A DNA stretch of 43,058 nt from CAYNGH01 sp964396845 (GCA_964396845.1 CAYNGH010000010.1:1-43058), one strand, 5' to 3'; shown: positions 33,985 to 42,809, numbered from the stretch's first letter. Notes: generated by a model from the sequence alone, not told the origin. Made by a program: numbers and translations.

Positions 33985-34692
33985 TTATTCGGTGGGTGGA
34001 TGATAAGTGGTGTAAACATAGTGCCGAGTGATTTTTGCCCTGGTCACAGGCTGGGGCTTGACAGTCCCCCCGGAGCCAGCAACACTGCCGGGGCTGGCGG
34101 GGCTGTGTCCGCAAAGCTGACGCCATACATTGATAACCTTCACCACATAATCCCTGGTTTCCTGGTATGGCGGAATCCCGCCGAACCGGGCCACGGCTCC
34201 CGGGCCTGCATTGTATGCCGCCAGGGTCAGCTCATATCGTCGCTGACGGTCAAGATGAGCAAACCGTTGGAGCTGTTTTTTTAAATAACGGCAGGAACCG
34301 TCGATGTTCTCCTCAATATCGAAGGAATTGTTCACCCTCAAATCCCGGGCAGTGCCAGGCATCAGCTGGCCCAGACCCTGGGCGCCGGATCGGCTTACCG
34401 CATAGGGGTTGAACATGGACTCAACGGTGATGACCGCCGCAACAAACCTGTCGTCTTCAATGCCGTGAAGGTGAGCAGAACGGATGATGGCTCTGGATAT
34501 CCGGTCCGCCACATCCTCCCGGATGGAAGGGTTGTAATATCGGACAACCTGCCGGAATGCCCCGATTCTTTGAGGAGTATATACCTGACTGAAGGGAACA
34601 GCACTCCCCTGGGCCAGGGCTTCATTCACCCCAAGGCATGCCAGCAGGAGAATCAGCATCAATATCGGCAGAAAATATCGATTCTTTCTCAA
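33985..34692 (-). CDS. Lytic transglycosylase (SLT/GEWL domain), secreted
   Basis: 235 residues. A signal sequence (about 1-27) leads to an SLT domain (about 65-190) that cleaves the MurNAc-GlcNAc bond of peptidoglycan. The catalytic glutamate is E91 in TVESMFNP; SRSGAQGLGQLMP and AYNAGPGAV complete the family motifs. LLAC near residue 19 could be a lipobox, so the protein may be a lipoprotein; a signal-peptidase I site after ALA is the alternative. A proline/glycine-rich tail ends it. TTG start with GGAGG 6 nt upstream. Such enzymes often open the wall for envelope-spanning machines such as pili. Confidence 0.93.
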   Translation of the reverse strand: MRKNRYFLPILMLILLLACLGVNEALAQGSAVPFSQVYTPQRIGAFRQVVRYYNPSIREDVADRISRAIIRSAHLHGIEDDRFVAAVITVESMFNPYAVSRSGAQGLGQLMPGTARDLRVNNSFDIEENIDGSCRYLKKQLQRFAHLDRQRRYELTLAAYNAGPGAVARFGGIPPYQETRDYVVKVINVWRQLCGHSPASPGSVAGSGGTVKPQPVTRAKITRHYVYTTYHPPTE

Positions 34693-34809
34693 TGTCCACC
34701 TCCGGAAAATACATGTTCACAACATGCGCATAATCTCTAATTATAAGGATTTTTCACCCGCCTGTCAAACATGCAACCCCACAGCAAGGCCGGCCCACAT
34801 ACCCTGCAG

Positions 34810-34839
34810 AGGAAAACCTGGCCCTCAGCGGGTTTTCCT
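34810..34839. repeat. Perfect 9-bp inverted repeat overlapping a stop codon
   Basis: AGGAAAACC (34810-34818) and GGTTTTCCT (34831-34839) are exact inverted copies with a 12-nt loop. The element covers the last codons and stop of the alpha/beta hydrolase gene. No T run follows on either strand, so it is an RNA stability or attenuation hairpin at most. Confidence 0.4.
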
Positions 34840-35649
34840 GTCCCGGCGGTAATCCATGGGATCATATTTTTTGTCCTCGGGAACCGACAGAACATATTTT
34901 TTTATAAACAGATCCACTTCAATCATCGCCTGGCTCCATTCAGTGAGATTGAGCCGGTGGGAAGAAAAAGGCAGGATATAAATCTCGGTGATCCGTTCTT
35001 TTTCAAGGAGATTGTGATAAAAATACCGGGCAACACTGGGAGGAACCTGGCGATCGACCTCTCCGTGAATCAGAAGCACCGGCGCCCATATGGAACCGGC
35101 AGGATCTCCCCCGGGCATGTCATAGGGAGGATGGGCCGACACCGATATCACCGCTTTTACCCTTGTCCGTCTTGAGCATCCCAAAAGAATTGCCTCGGTG
35201 CCTCCCTGGTGTACTCCCATTATAGCAATGGAGGTTTCATCCACACCGGGGATGCTTTCCAGATAATCATAAGATGCCTCGGCACCGGAGGAATCTTCCC
35301 AGCGGGTTGAAAGAACCACATAACCCTTCCCGGCAAGATCCCCCATGATTTCATTGCCGTCTGGGTTCACTTCATCAGGGGGCCACAGAAACAATACTCC
35401 CGGCAACAGCTCACCGGTGTCCTCTTCCGGGCGCAACACGACACCATCAATCTCCCGATCCCCCAAAGAGAAACTCACCGGGGAAACCTTCACCCCGGCA
35501 GGCCCGGATTCTGCCCTGATGGAATCAACCCTGCTCCCACGGGAGGGGGGATTTTGCAACTGGGGAGGGAACATGCTTCCAGAAGTCGGGGACGGCATTA
35601 TAAGTAAAACCATCAGGACTGTCAGTATAAGATTTATTTTCAAACCCAT
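34825..35649 (-). CDS. Alpha/beta-hydrolase fold protein with His at the nucleophile position, secreted
   Basis: About 274 residues, with an N-terminal signal sequence (about 5-25). The fold resembles dienelactone-hydrolase/BAAT-like proteins: PGVLFLWPPDE, a nucleophile elbow, the acid D200 (HGEVDRQVPP) and H232 (PFSSHRLN). The elbow reads GVHQGG, so the nucleophile Ser or Cys of GxSxGG is replaced by His148; the DNA (GGA GTA CAC CAG GGA GGC) confirms it. The protein may be a non-catalytic binding protein. Start uncertain: GTG 35652, ATG 35649 and TTG 35643 are all in frame; ribosome-site spacing favours TTG (MKINLILTV). Confidence 0.8.
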   Translation of the reverse strand: MGLKINLILTVLMVLLIMPSPTSGSMFPPQLQNPPSRGSRVDSIRAESGPAGVKVSPVSFSLGDREIDGVVLRPEEDTGELLPGVLFLWPPDEVNPDGNEIMGDLAGKGYVVLSTRWEDSSGAEASYDYLESIPGVDETSIAIMGVHQGGTEAILLGCSRRTRVKAVISVSAHPPYDMPGGDPAGSIWAPVLLIHGEVDRQVPPSVARYFYHNLLEKERITEIYILPFSSHRLNLTEWSQAMIEVDLFIKKYVLSVPEDKKYDPMDYRRDRKTR

Positions 35650-35828
35650 CACTCCCCATAACCGGCTGTTGCCGGAACTGCTCTAAAAGTTTTCATTATC
35701 ACCGGTAACACAAAACTATCTTTTTTGATACAATTAAAATATCCTTCATCAGTGAACGAAGGGCACCAAGAATGATGGTCGAACAGATTGCCGGGGGACA
35801 TTTCTGAGAGGATCAAAAAGGAGGGTCA

Positions 35829-36620
35829 TTGGGTTTACTGGGCAGAATCATAAAAGCTCTCACGGGCAGTGAAACTCCCGCCACCGACGAGAAATCCCGG
35901 GTCTGCCGGCGTCAGATGGCGGAGGCATCAACCTCTGGCACAATGGAAAAGCTGGAGGAAATCCTTGCAAGCCGGAATTACAACCGGGCTGTAAGGTTCA
36001 TGGAAAAAAACCGCCTTCGTCTGACCCTGGAGAAAGACAGCCTGGCATTACAGACTCCGCCAGGCTTCAACTCCGGAGATATTCTGGATCTTGTCCGGGA
36101 TCATGAACGGGGAATCAGAAGAGCTTTGTCGATCCTTTCCCTGGCCCAGGATGTTGAAGGTTTTTCTCACCTTCACCGGGCCGCCAGGGACAATAACCCC
36201 CAGGAAACCCTCCGCTGGCTCAAGAACGGCTCGCCAATTGATGTGGGCGACAACCATGGCCGCACTCCCCTGCACCTGACAGCCACCTTTGGATCATCCA
36301 ACACCGCCAGAATTCTGCTGAAGGCCGGGGCAGATCCCCAAAAGCGGGACTCCCTGAAACAGACCCCCCTCCACAAGGCAGCGGTTGGAGATCACCCGGA
36401 AATACTCAAGGATCTGCTCCAGGCGGGAGGGGACCCGGAAATCCCTGATTCGGCTGGAGATCGATGCCTGCACCTGGCGGTGGAGTATAGCAGTCCTCAG
36501 TGCACAGCCCTGCTGATAGAAATCGGCTCCCACAGGAACGCCCCCAACAACCGGGGAGAAACCCCCAGGGACATGGCCATGAGAATCAAGGATCCCCGCA
36601 TTCTTCCGTTTTTCTCCTAA
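35829..36620 (+). CDS. Ankyrin-repeat protein
   Basis: 263 residues. The first 110 residues are helical and charged with no clear family; about four ankyrin repeats follow (SHLHRAARDN, HGRTPLHLTATFG, LKQTPLHKAAVGD, AGDRCLHLAVEYS) and a final partial unit (RGETPRDMAM). No signal peptide, so a cytoplasmic adaptor. TTG start with GGAGGG about 5 nt upstream. Its 3' end overlaps the convergent SpoIID gene by four bases. The N-terminal GRIIKALTG resembles the start of the other ankyrin protein (8252). Confidence 0.9.
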   Translation: MGLLGRIIKALTGSETPATDEKSRVCRRQMAEASTSGTMEKLEEILASRNYNRAVRFMEKNRLRLTLEKDSLALQTPPGFNSGDILDLVRDHERGIRRALSILSLAQDVEGFSHLHRAARDNNPQETLRWLKNGSPIDVGDNHGRTPLHLTATFGSSNTARILLKAGADPQKRDSLKQTPLHKAAVGDHPEILKDLLQAGGDPEIPDSAGDRCLHLAVEYSSPQCTALLIEIGSHRNAPNNRGETPRDMAMRIKDPRILPFFS

Positions 36621-37783
36621 TTTCCGGCACCTCGGGAACGAACCTGACACCGGGGAAAATAATGCTCAAGGATCTCCAAAAAACTCCTCCCCTGCCGGGC
36701 AAGTTCCATGGCTCCATACTGGCACATGCCCACCCCATGACCCAATCCCCTGCCGGTAAAGAGAAACTCATCCTTCTCCCGGGTCACCTCAAACCAGGCG
36801 GATTCAAATTCACCCCAGCCCAGGTGATTTCCCATCTCCTGCCAGAAATGATAACCCCTCATGCCATGGGTTCTGCCCTTTCCCGACAGAACCACCTGCA
36901 ATGCCCGGCCACCGGAAGCCCGGCGGGTGATCTTCACCTGTTCAACAGGCATGGGAAGCAGAGGAAAGATCCGGGCCAGCCGGGATTGAGTTACATTACA
37001 GTCCCAGCGGAAGTGAGGCGAATGACGGCAGTAGGCTCTGCCTTCACTGTCTGTGTCTGATACGCCGGGAAAAAAATCTCCCTCACCGCCGAAGACATCC
37101 CCCCCCGAGGCGGTATGCCCGCCACATGTGGAATGGTAAAAAACCTTTCCGGGCCTGCCCTTTCGATAAATCACCAGGCCCGCGGTGGACATGGCAGCGT
37201 CAAAGAATGGACTGCTCATATGAGGACACCCGGCAAAATGCTGACAGTGAGTGGAATCACAGAAATCCACATCGCCGTGGCGACCGGGGTTCTCCAGAGC
37301 AAAGGATCGCACCGCCACCGCCTGGGCCCTCATGGCTTCTCTTTCTGCCAGGGGCATTTCCCCGGCGACACATCCTGCCACATAATCCTCAAGATCCAGC
37401 CGGGCAATTATTCGCAAATTTCCGCCAAAATTATAAAGAGTCAGCTTTCCCCGGATGTTCCTGGATTTTGTGCCAGAAACCCTCAAGGTCATCCCCCGGG
37501 ATGATTCCACCGATACAATCCCGGCAACCCCGGCGTGCCTTCCATTGTCAAAGACAACACCTTCTCCGTCAGCTCCGAAGACAAAATAATCTCCCGCCAA
37601 AACTCTCCCGTCAGCCCCAACACGAAGTTTGCTCCCGGTCACCTCAACCTCGGCCACCGGCGATACAGAAAACAGCCGAACCTTTACCGTGTCGGCATGG
37701 GCCGTCGGAGAAACAACAGAGAAAACCACCAGTATGACCGCCAGACACAGAGCGACAAAGCCATGGTTTATACCGCTTCCCAT
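36617..37783 (-). CDS. SpoIID/LytB-domain protein (peptidoglycan glycan-strand enzyme)
   Basis: 388 residues from the ATG at 37783. A signal peptide (about 10-30, ending AHA) leads to a beta-rich region and the SpoIID domain (about 120-385). SpoIID of Bacillus is a lytic transglycosylase acting on denuded peptidoglycan; non-sporulating bacteria use relatives in wall remodelling. The conserved catalytic-type AGEMP (glutamate), AQAVAVRSFAL, YHSTCGGHT, and the final GRGLGHGVGMCQYGA with GxSFLEILEHYFP match the family. A GTG at 37795 is also in frame but its ribosome site (GAGGAG) is only 1 nt away; the ATG gives 11 nt. Convergent with the ankyrin gene. Confidence 0.93.
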   Translation of the reverse strand: MGSGINHGFVALCLAVILVVFSVVSPTAHADTVKVRLFSVSPVAEVEVTGSKLRVGADGRVLAGDYFVFGADGEGVVFDNGRHAGVAGIVSVESSRGMTLRVSGTKSRNIRGKLTLYNFGGNLRIIARLDLEDYVAGCVAGEMPLAEREAMRAQAVAVRSFALENPGRHGDVDFCDSTHCQHFAGCPHMSSPFFDAAMSTAGLVIYRKGRPGKVFYHSTCGGHTASGGDVFGGEGDFFPGVSDTDSEGRAYCRHSPHFRWDCNVTQSRLARIFPLLPMPVEQVKITRRASGGRALQVVLSGKGRTHGMRGYHFWQEMGNHLGWGEFESAWFEVTREKDEFLFTGRGLGHGVGMCQYGAMELARQGRSFLEILEHYFPRCQVRSRGAGN

Positions 37784-37886
37784 TTTTTTTACCACTCCTC
37801 ACAAGACCGGCTGTCCCGGGGAAATGCCAGCTTCCGCCCCAAAACAACAGCAATTGTTGAAATATTATAAACTCAGGAAATGAAAG

Positions 37887-37935
37887 TAATTATCGGAATT
37901 TGACTTCTGTTTCGGCAAACCGCTTCCGATAATTA
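37887..37935. repeat. Perfect 12-bp inverted repeat upstream of the SpoIID gene
   Basis: TAATTATCGGAA (37887-37898) and TTCCGATAATTA (37924-37935) are exact inverted copies with a 25-nt spacer, about 104-152 bp upstream of the SpoIID start. Could be a pair of regulator half-sites or an RNA hairpin. Confidence 0.5.
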
Positions 37936-38058
37936 TTGATTTATTTTTTGCAAATAATATTCAGGAATTATTATCACCTGACTATGACAGGCTTTAAAGC
38001 CCTTTGTTATCATGTTTTGTTAACTGGAAACTGAAATGCTACATGTTATAGTGAAAGT

Positions 38059-38120
38059 AAGTTTAAGTCATCCCTTGCCATACACTTTGGTATAAGCCGA
38101 CACAAGTCGGCTCTTTTTTT
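38059..38120 (+). ncRNA. Candidate small RNA ending at an orphan terminator
   Basis: A strong terminator lies on the plus strand: AGCCGAC (38095-38101) / GTCGGCT (38106-38112) with loop ACAA, followed by CTTTTTTT. Both flanking genes point left, so no coding gene uses it. An extended -10 element TGTTATAGT (38044-38052) upstream could start a transcript of about 60 nt. The RNA itself is inferred; the terminator is seen. Confidence 0.35.
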
Positions 38121-38176
38121 CGGGAAGTCACCGATGGCTTATTAATGCCTTTGGGGTAGGCTGATTCCTCACAGAA

Positions 38177-39028
38177 TCAGTTTCTGGGGCTGACCCGAAA
38201 ATTGACCATGAAATAATTCGGCTCCCCGGTGCGATCCGACAGTTCCATTACCGTAAGGTTCACCTGGATCATTCGGGTATTGGTGGCAGTGTTGAAGTCG
38301 TCATCATCCAGCCCAGTATCATTGAACTGGTTGTCAGAGTCATCATCAGTGACATATACCGGGTTGGTAGCGGAAAAAATCTCCTGATCCGAGTCAGCCT
38401 TTCTCTTGCGAAGGAACATGATCCTGAAACCCTCATATTCATCGGCTTTGCTGTCCCCGTCAAGATCCTGATCCGGCAGGACCACATGCCTCAGAATTGG
38501 ACGGATGCTGTCGCCGGGGTTTTCCTTATGGCTTTTGGAAGGCAACACCGATGTGGCCAGGGGAAAGGCCCAGGGATCCTCCATGAGCTGAACCCAGCGG
38601 TAAAGAGTGCCGGTGCGGGGAAGACCCGGCCCCAGGGGTTTTTCATCAGGAATCAGGGAATAAAAAACAAAGCGATCCCATCGGGGCGTTCCTGCCTCGG
38701 AGAACTGAAATCCCCCCAGATCGGGATCATAAGCACTGGCAAAGGAAAAGCCGGGTTTTTCTGCAGGGAACTGTTTGCTGGGATAAACCCGGATGGACCC
38801 CAGGCTTGTTTCTGTCAGTTCCTTCCGGAGCCATTGGATGGCTTCACTGGTTTCCCGGCTTATGCTGAAGGAAAAGCTGGCATAATCGTATGCCCTGCTG
38901 GAATAAGAAAAAATCATGATTATGGTGGAGAGGATTATCATCCCCATGACCATGGCGATTATCACCTCGGTGAGGGTAAAACCGCGGTTTTTGCCAAAGC
39001 TCCTCCAACCCACAGCAATCCCCTTCAT
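38177..39028 (-). CDS. PilW-like minor pilin / type II secretion pseudopilin
   Basis: 283 residues. The prepilin site NRG|FTLTEVIIAM has the glycine for peptidase PilD cleavage, F at +1 and E at +5, followed by a hydrophobic stretch (about 17-45). The large C-terminal part is beta-rich with aspartate-rich segments (DDDSDNQFNDTGLDDDD), possibly calcium-binding. PilW/GspJ-type minor pilins form the tip complex that starts pilus growth. Its ATG has AGGAGG 8 nt upstream and overlaps the PilV stop by four bases (ATGA), so it is translationally coupled to it. Last gene of the leftward pilus operon. Its stop lies in a 7-bp hairpin (38161-38180). Confidence 0.85.
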   Translation of the reverse strand: MKGIAVGWRSFGKNRGFTLTEVIIAMVMGMIILSTIIMIFSYSSRAYDYASFSFSISRETSEAIQWLRKELTETSLGSIRVYPSKQFPAEKPGFSFASAYDPDLGGFQFSEAGTPRWDRFVFYSLIPDEKPLGPGLPRTGTLYRWVQLMEDPWAFPLATSVLPSKSHKENPGDSIRPILRHVVLPDQDLDGDSKADEYEGFRIMFLRKRKADSDQEIFSATNPVYVTDDDSDNQFNDTGLDDDDFNTATNTRMIQVNLTVMELSDRTGEPNYFMVNFRVSPRN

Positions 39029-39483
39029 TCCAATGACCTCCTCACCCAGGTCGATTCCCGGTATTTCTTTGTCACTCCACTGCCTCCCAGTCCGGATCCT
39101 TCAACCCAGCTTATGGTTATGGTAATCTTGTCATACTCCCCGTCAGTGTCGCCGATGAAACTCCCGTTGTCATATTCAATCTTCCTGTTGAACTCGATAT
39201 TGCTCCTGTGTCCCTGAATAACCGAGGCAATAATTATGGGCTGGGACCAAGAGTAGGGTTCCTTGTCGCCGTATTTATGAGCCTGAATCTCCTCCAGGGT
39301 GGAGTCGGCAATTATCTCGGCAACAGTCAGATTACGGCTGGCAGTGGCGGAACGCATCGAAAGGGTGAACACATTAAACAGGATGAGAAACCCCGAGGCG
39401 ATAACAAAGATAGTGATTATCGCCTCGATTATGGTTGCTCCGCGGTGTTCTGATTTTCTCGCTGAACATCTCACCGGTTCCAT
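39025..39483 (-). CDS. PilV-like minor pilin / pseudopilin
   Basis: 152 residues. The prepilin cleavage motif is HRG|ATIIEAIIT with E at +5, followed by a hydrophobic helix (about 17-40) typical of PilV/GspI. The short beta-rich C-terminus contains DGEYDKITITISW. It lies between the giant prepilin-like gene (13-bp overlap) and pilW (4-bp overlap), as minor pilin genes are commonly arranged. The ATG at 39483 is directly next to GGAGGG; the in-frame GTG three codons on has better spacing (10 nt) and is an alternative start. Confidence 0.85.
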   Translation of the reverse strand: MEPVRCSARKSEHRGATIIEAIITIFVIASGFLILFNVFTLSMRSATASRNLTVAEIIADSTLEEIQAHKYGDKEPYSWSQPIIIASVIQGHRSNIEFNRKIEYDNGSFIGDTDGEYDKITITISWVEGSGLGGSGVTKKYRESTWVRRSLE

Positions 39484-42400
39484 CCCTCCCCTATGGCACG
39501 GTAGAAAGTAACCCCGATGTCAACAGGCTTTCCGCCAGATCCCGGAGGTTCAAAATCGAACAGATTTGAGAAAAGATCCTTCGTTTTAGGCACCCGCAGG
39601 GAAGCTCTGGTAAAGTATGGATAATACATCAGATTTTTCACTGTCACATTTCCCTTCTGACTGATTGCACATCCCACGGTCTGGGTGGCGTATATTTCCA
39701 CATCATCCACAGCAATAAAAAGCCCCGATGCTGCCATGGTATCATTGGGATCAGCATCGGCAGAACCGATCCGGATTTTTTGGCCCGAGTAAACAAGGAC
39801 CCCGGGGACTTCATAAAACTTGAAGTATATGTTTTTTTCCAGGTAATCTTCAAGGTTGGAAACCGCCTCATTGGCCAGATCCTTCATCACCCCGGTGATT
39901 CCCTGGTCGATGAACACAGTGTATTCATGTCGAAGGCGATCCAGCAGGTCGCTTGTGGGGCGATCCCCAAGAATCTTTTCAATCATCTTGTCAATTTCAC
40001 CACCGCCGAAGGGGAATATGTTTTCCACGGCTTTTACCAGGATTGTTTTCAATATGTCCACCAGGAGATGTTCCGCATATTCCATCAGCTTGCCCGGCTG
40101 AAGTCCTTTGAGGATTTCATCCTTGAGAGAATTTATGACTTCTTCAAGCTTGAATCCTAACTCCCGGGGGTTGAGATATTTGAGCATATCCACCACATTC
40201 CCGATCATCCCCACCTTGGGTACCATGGGCACTACCCCTTCCCCGATTATCCACCAGTCGGAGTCGGTGAAAAGATACTCCCCCATGAATGCGTTCTGGA
40301 TGGTGGAGTATATGATGGAAACATATTCGAATATTGTGGTGTTGATGTTATTGTCATGCTCCCATGTGGGGAAAAACACAGGAATCGGTGCAAGATCAAA
40401 TATCTCCAGCCGGAAGGTGTCGGCATAGGCGGCAAAACAGCAAAGCCTGTAATGGAAAGGCCCGGCAACCTTGGCAATGATGGGAGTGGCGTCTATCAGA
40501 ATGTTGACAAATTTGGTGATAGCGCTGATATTGAGGGCCTTGGATATATTCACCAGGGAGAGTCCCGGAAATATGCCATGGGGGATGTCAACATTCCCTT
40601 TGACCAGTATTGCCGAGGTGATATACTGCACTCCTCCCAGCTCAGAATCCACCACCACGGACCCTAACCATTTTGTGCCCTGACAGCTGAAGTTTCCATC
40701 TACAATCAGAGTGGCTCCCCGTTCAAGAAAAACCCTGCCGGTGGGAGCAAGAGGGTTCTCAAGGCCCAGGGGATTATCACTGCCAAAACTTTTCGATTCT
40801 GGGGAATTCTGCATGGAATCGCCAAAAGTGGGATCTACCACCGACAGATTTCCGGTGACATACAAGCATGCGCCTTCCTGAATCCAAACATCCCCCTTGA
40901 TGGTGGCGTTGCAGTCCAGTTTCAGGCTTCGTCCCCGGGGAACTGTAAGGTCACACTCCCACGAGAACCCGTCGGGGTGGGTTTTATCGGGGATGAAGGT
41001 GATGTTCGGCGCTCCGCCCTTATAGTGAACTACCCGGATGGGGTTAAAAATATCAGCAACCAGGTCCTTCCAGTGCCCCTTGAACAGATCCAGGAGCATA
41101 TTGAGGACATTCTTCATCAGCTTCCCGTAGTTGTGGCCTTTTTGATCGCCCCTGTCCAGGAATTCTTTCTCACTCTTTAGGGTGGGAGGATAATCCTTCT
41201 CCTTGCCGGGGTTCAAAGACCCGGAGCCGTCCCATTCTTTGTGCCGTGCCGTGGCGTAATCGATCTGCCGGCTCCGGAGGCTTTTCAGAGGGCCTGGCTT
41301 GGGATATGGGTTTTTATCGTCATCGATGTCCTTGTCGGGATCATAGCCGGAATATGTGGAGTCGATGAGATCGACAAGATCCTGAATATCTCCCTGTTTT
41401 GCAGAATTGTGAGCATAAGGCTTTGAGGCCGTCAGTTTGCCCCTTACGTTCTGGTTCTGATAGTAGAGGTCTTTCTTCTGGCCGTCGCTGAGGCTGTCCA
41501 GATTGTAAAGCTTGGGGTGATCCTTGTCGCTGCCATCATACCAGGCAGTATTAACGGCTTTGATGACTTCCACATCGGCATTTTTTTCATTTTCCTGTTT
41601 TGGTGAAAGAGGTTTGGATCCATCGGGAGGAAACGGGAGATGGAAAGAAAACTTCACCTCGGTCACCAGGAAGTATTGACTCACTTTGAACAGGGGATAG
41701 GTGAGGAATGGGAAATGGCTCGCCTGCTGAAGGGACAGGATCCCCTGGAAGGCTCCTCCGCCTCCTCCGCCGTTGACATAGGAACTTACATCCAGAGGAG
41801 ATCCCAGGATGAAGTCGGTTTTGTCCAGGGCAGTGGCAGAAATCCTGGACTTGGCTTCCCGGGCCTGCCTCACATATTCATCGGCATAGTCGGCGGATAT
41901 GCTCTGCCGGTATCCGGGAGCACCGCAGAGTATATCCCCGTCATCCTCATCGGGAGATGCAACCTTCATCAGGATAGGCCCGTTTTGTGAATAAGCTGTC
42001 CCATGGTGAAACTGGTCAATCTCAACCCGGTTCTGCCCGTAAACCAGAACCGGAACCCCCGTGTATAAGTCCCTTTCGTTGTAATCCTTGTTTTGATGGC
42101 GGATGTCCCCCAGGACCTGCTTGATGGTGGGGTTGGCAGAAGCAGAAAGCCTTTCGATTTTCACCTCGCCCTCTGGCGCAAAGGCACCGAAGGGAAAAGC
42201 CGGTGAATACATGGCAAGATAAGACCGCCCCAGGGGAGTATGGATGGTCAGCAGGGAATGCCACGGTGGCACGGGGATGTTGGTGAACCCTTTTTTGATG
42301 AAGTCTTTTGTTGCATCCTTGAAATAATCCGACAGATCCTGAGAATAACCCACCAGGGGAACCAGGCTTTTGTCATAGTCGATATAGTCTGCAGGTTTCT

Positions 42401-42791
42401 TTGATATGTCCGGATCATCGGGAAGCCGGCGGTAAACTGATTCTGCTTCGCTCCATTTTCCCGTGACGGTGAATCTGATTTTTGGATCTCCCGATGCATA
42501 TTCCGGCGATACATCAAATTCCCCCTCCAGGGGCAGGACTTCCGGATCCGGTGAAGGTGTTGGAGATGCCGAGGGTCTGGGTTGAACCGTGCGGACAAAG
42601 CGAATCTTGGTAACTTCGATGGCCTGTTCTGCCAGATTTTCTGACCTGGCTCTCAGGGCAGTATGCAACGCAGCTCCTCCCTGGGATATAAGAGCCATGG
42701 CCAGCACCATCAGAACAAACAGAATCGACAGGGCGATAATCAGAAGAGCGCCTCTGCGGGCTTTGTATCGACACAATCTCATACCGTTCAC
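39471..42791 (-). CDS. Giant prepilin-like (PilX/GspK-type) protein
   Basis: 1106 residues. The N-terminus has a basic leader ending KARRG|ALLIIALSIL followed by a long hydrophobic helix (about 15-37). The +5 glutamate of ordinary pilins is missing, as in GspK and PilX_N proteins. The large ectodomain includes proline-rich (about 75-90), hexaglycine and aspartate-rich loops (DPDKDIDDDKN), and from about residue 605 to 745 a beta-ladder pattern (SLKLDCNATIKGDVWIQ; GRVFLERGATLIVDG) resembling bactofilin-like/polymer-forming repeats, then a helical section. PilX proteins are usually under 250 residues and GspK about 330, so this one is far larger. GTG start with AAGGTGA upstream; 18 bp after the ATPase stop. 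Possibly a pilus tip or adhesin. Confidence 0.82.
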   Translation of the reverse strand: MNGMRLCRYKARRGALLIIALSILFVLMVLAMALISQGGAALHTALRARSENLAEQAIEVTKIRFVRTVQPRPSASPTPSPDPEVLPLEGEFDVSPEYASGDPKIRFTVTGKWSEAESVYRRLPDDPDISKKPADYIDYDKSLVPLVGYSQDLSDYFKDATKDFIKKGFTNIPVPPWHSLLTIHTPLGRSYLAMYSPAFPFGAFAPEGEVKIERLSASANPTIKQVLGDIRHQNKDYNERDLYTGVPVLVYGQNRVEIDQFHHGTAYSQNGPILMKVASPDEDDGDILCGAPGYRQSISADYADEYVRQAREAKSRISATALDKTDFILGSPLDVSSYVNGGGGGGAFQGILSLQQASHFPFLTYPLFKVSQYFLVTEVKFSFHLPFPPDGSKPLSPKQENEKNADVEVIKAVNTAWYDGSDKDHPKLYNLDSLSDGQKKDLYYQNQNVRGKLTASKPYAHNSAKQGDIQDLVDLIDSTYSGYDPDKDIDDDKNPYPKPGPLKSLRSRQIDYATARHKEWDGSGSLNPGKEKDYPPTLKSEKEFLDRGDQKGHNYGKLMKNVLNMLLDLFKGHWKDLVADIFNPIRVVHYKGGAPNITFIPDKTHPDGFSWECDLTVPRGRSLKLDCNATIKGDVWIQEGACLYVTGNLSVVDPTFGDSMQNSPESKSFGSDNPLGLENPLAPTGRVFLERGATLIVDGNFSCQGTKWLGSVVVDSELGGVQYITSAILVKGNVDIPHGIFPGLSLVNISKALNISAITKFVNILIDATPIIAKVAGPFHYRLCCFAAYADTFRLEIFDLAPIPVFFPTWEHDNNINTTIFEYVSIIYSTIQNAFMGEYLFTDSDWWIIGEGVVPMVPKVGMIGNVVDMLKYLNPRELGFKLEEVINSLKDEILKGLQPGKLMEYAEHLLVDILKTILVKAVENIFPFGGGEIDKMIEKILGDRPTSDLLDRLRHEYTVFIDQGITGVMKDLANEAVSNLEDYLEKNIYFKFYEVPGVLVYSGQKIRIGSADADPNDTMAASGLFIAVDDVEIYATQTVGCAISQKGNVTVKNLMYYPYFTRASLRVPKTKDLFSNLFDFEPPGSGGKPVDIGVTFYRAIGEGWNR

Positions 42792-42809
42792 TGATTCACC
42801 TTCTCTGTT

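Larger units (their letters stand above)
37784..38176. other. AT-rich intergenic region with inverted repeat and orphan terminator
   Basis: About 390 bp between the SpoIID start and the PilW stop. It should contain the SpoIID promoter. Two structures stand out and are listed separately: a 12-bp inverted repeat (37887-37935) and a promoter-like site with terminator on the plus strand (38047-38120). No protein-coding gene is credible. Confidence 0.5.

Noticed and set aside
38161..38180. Hairpin CTGATTC/GAATCAG as terminator of the pilus operon
   Set aside because: The stem overlaps the PilW stop codon and no T run follows in the direction of transcription.
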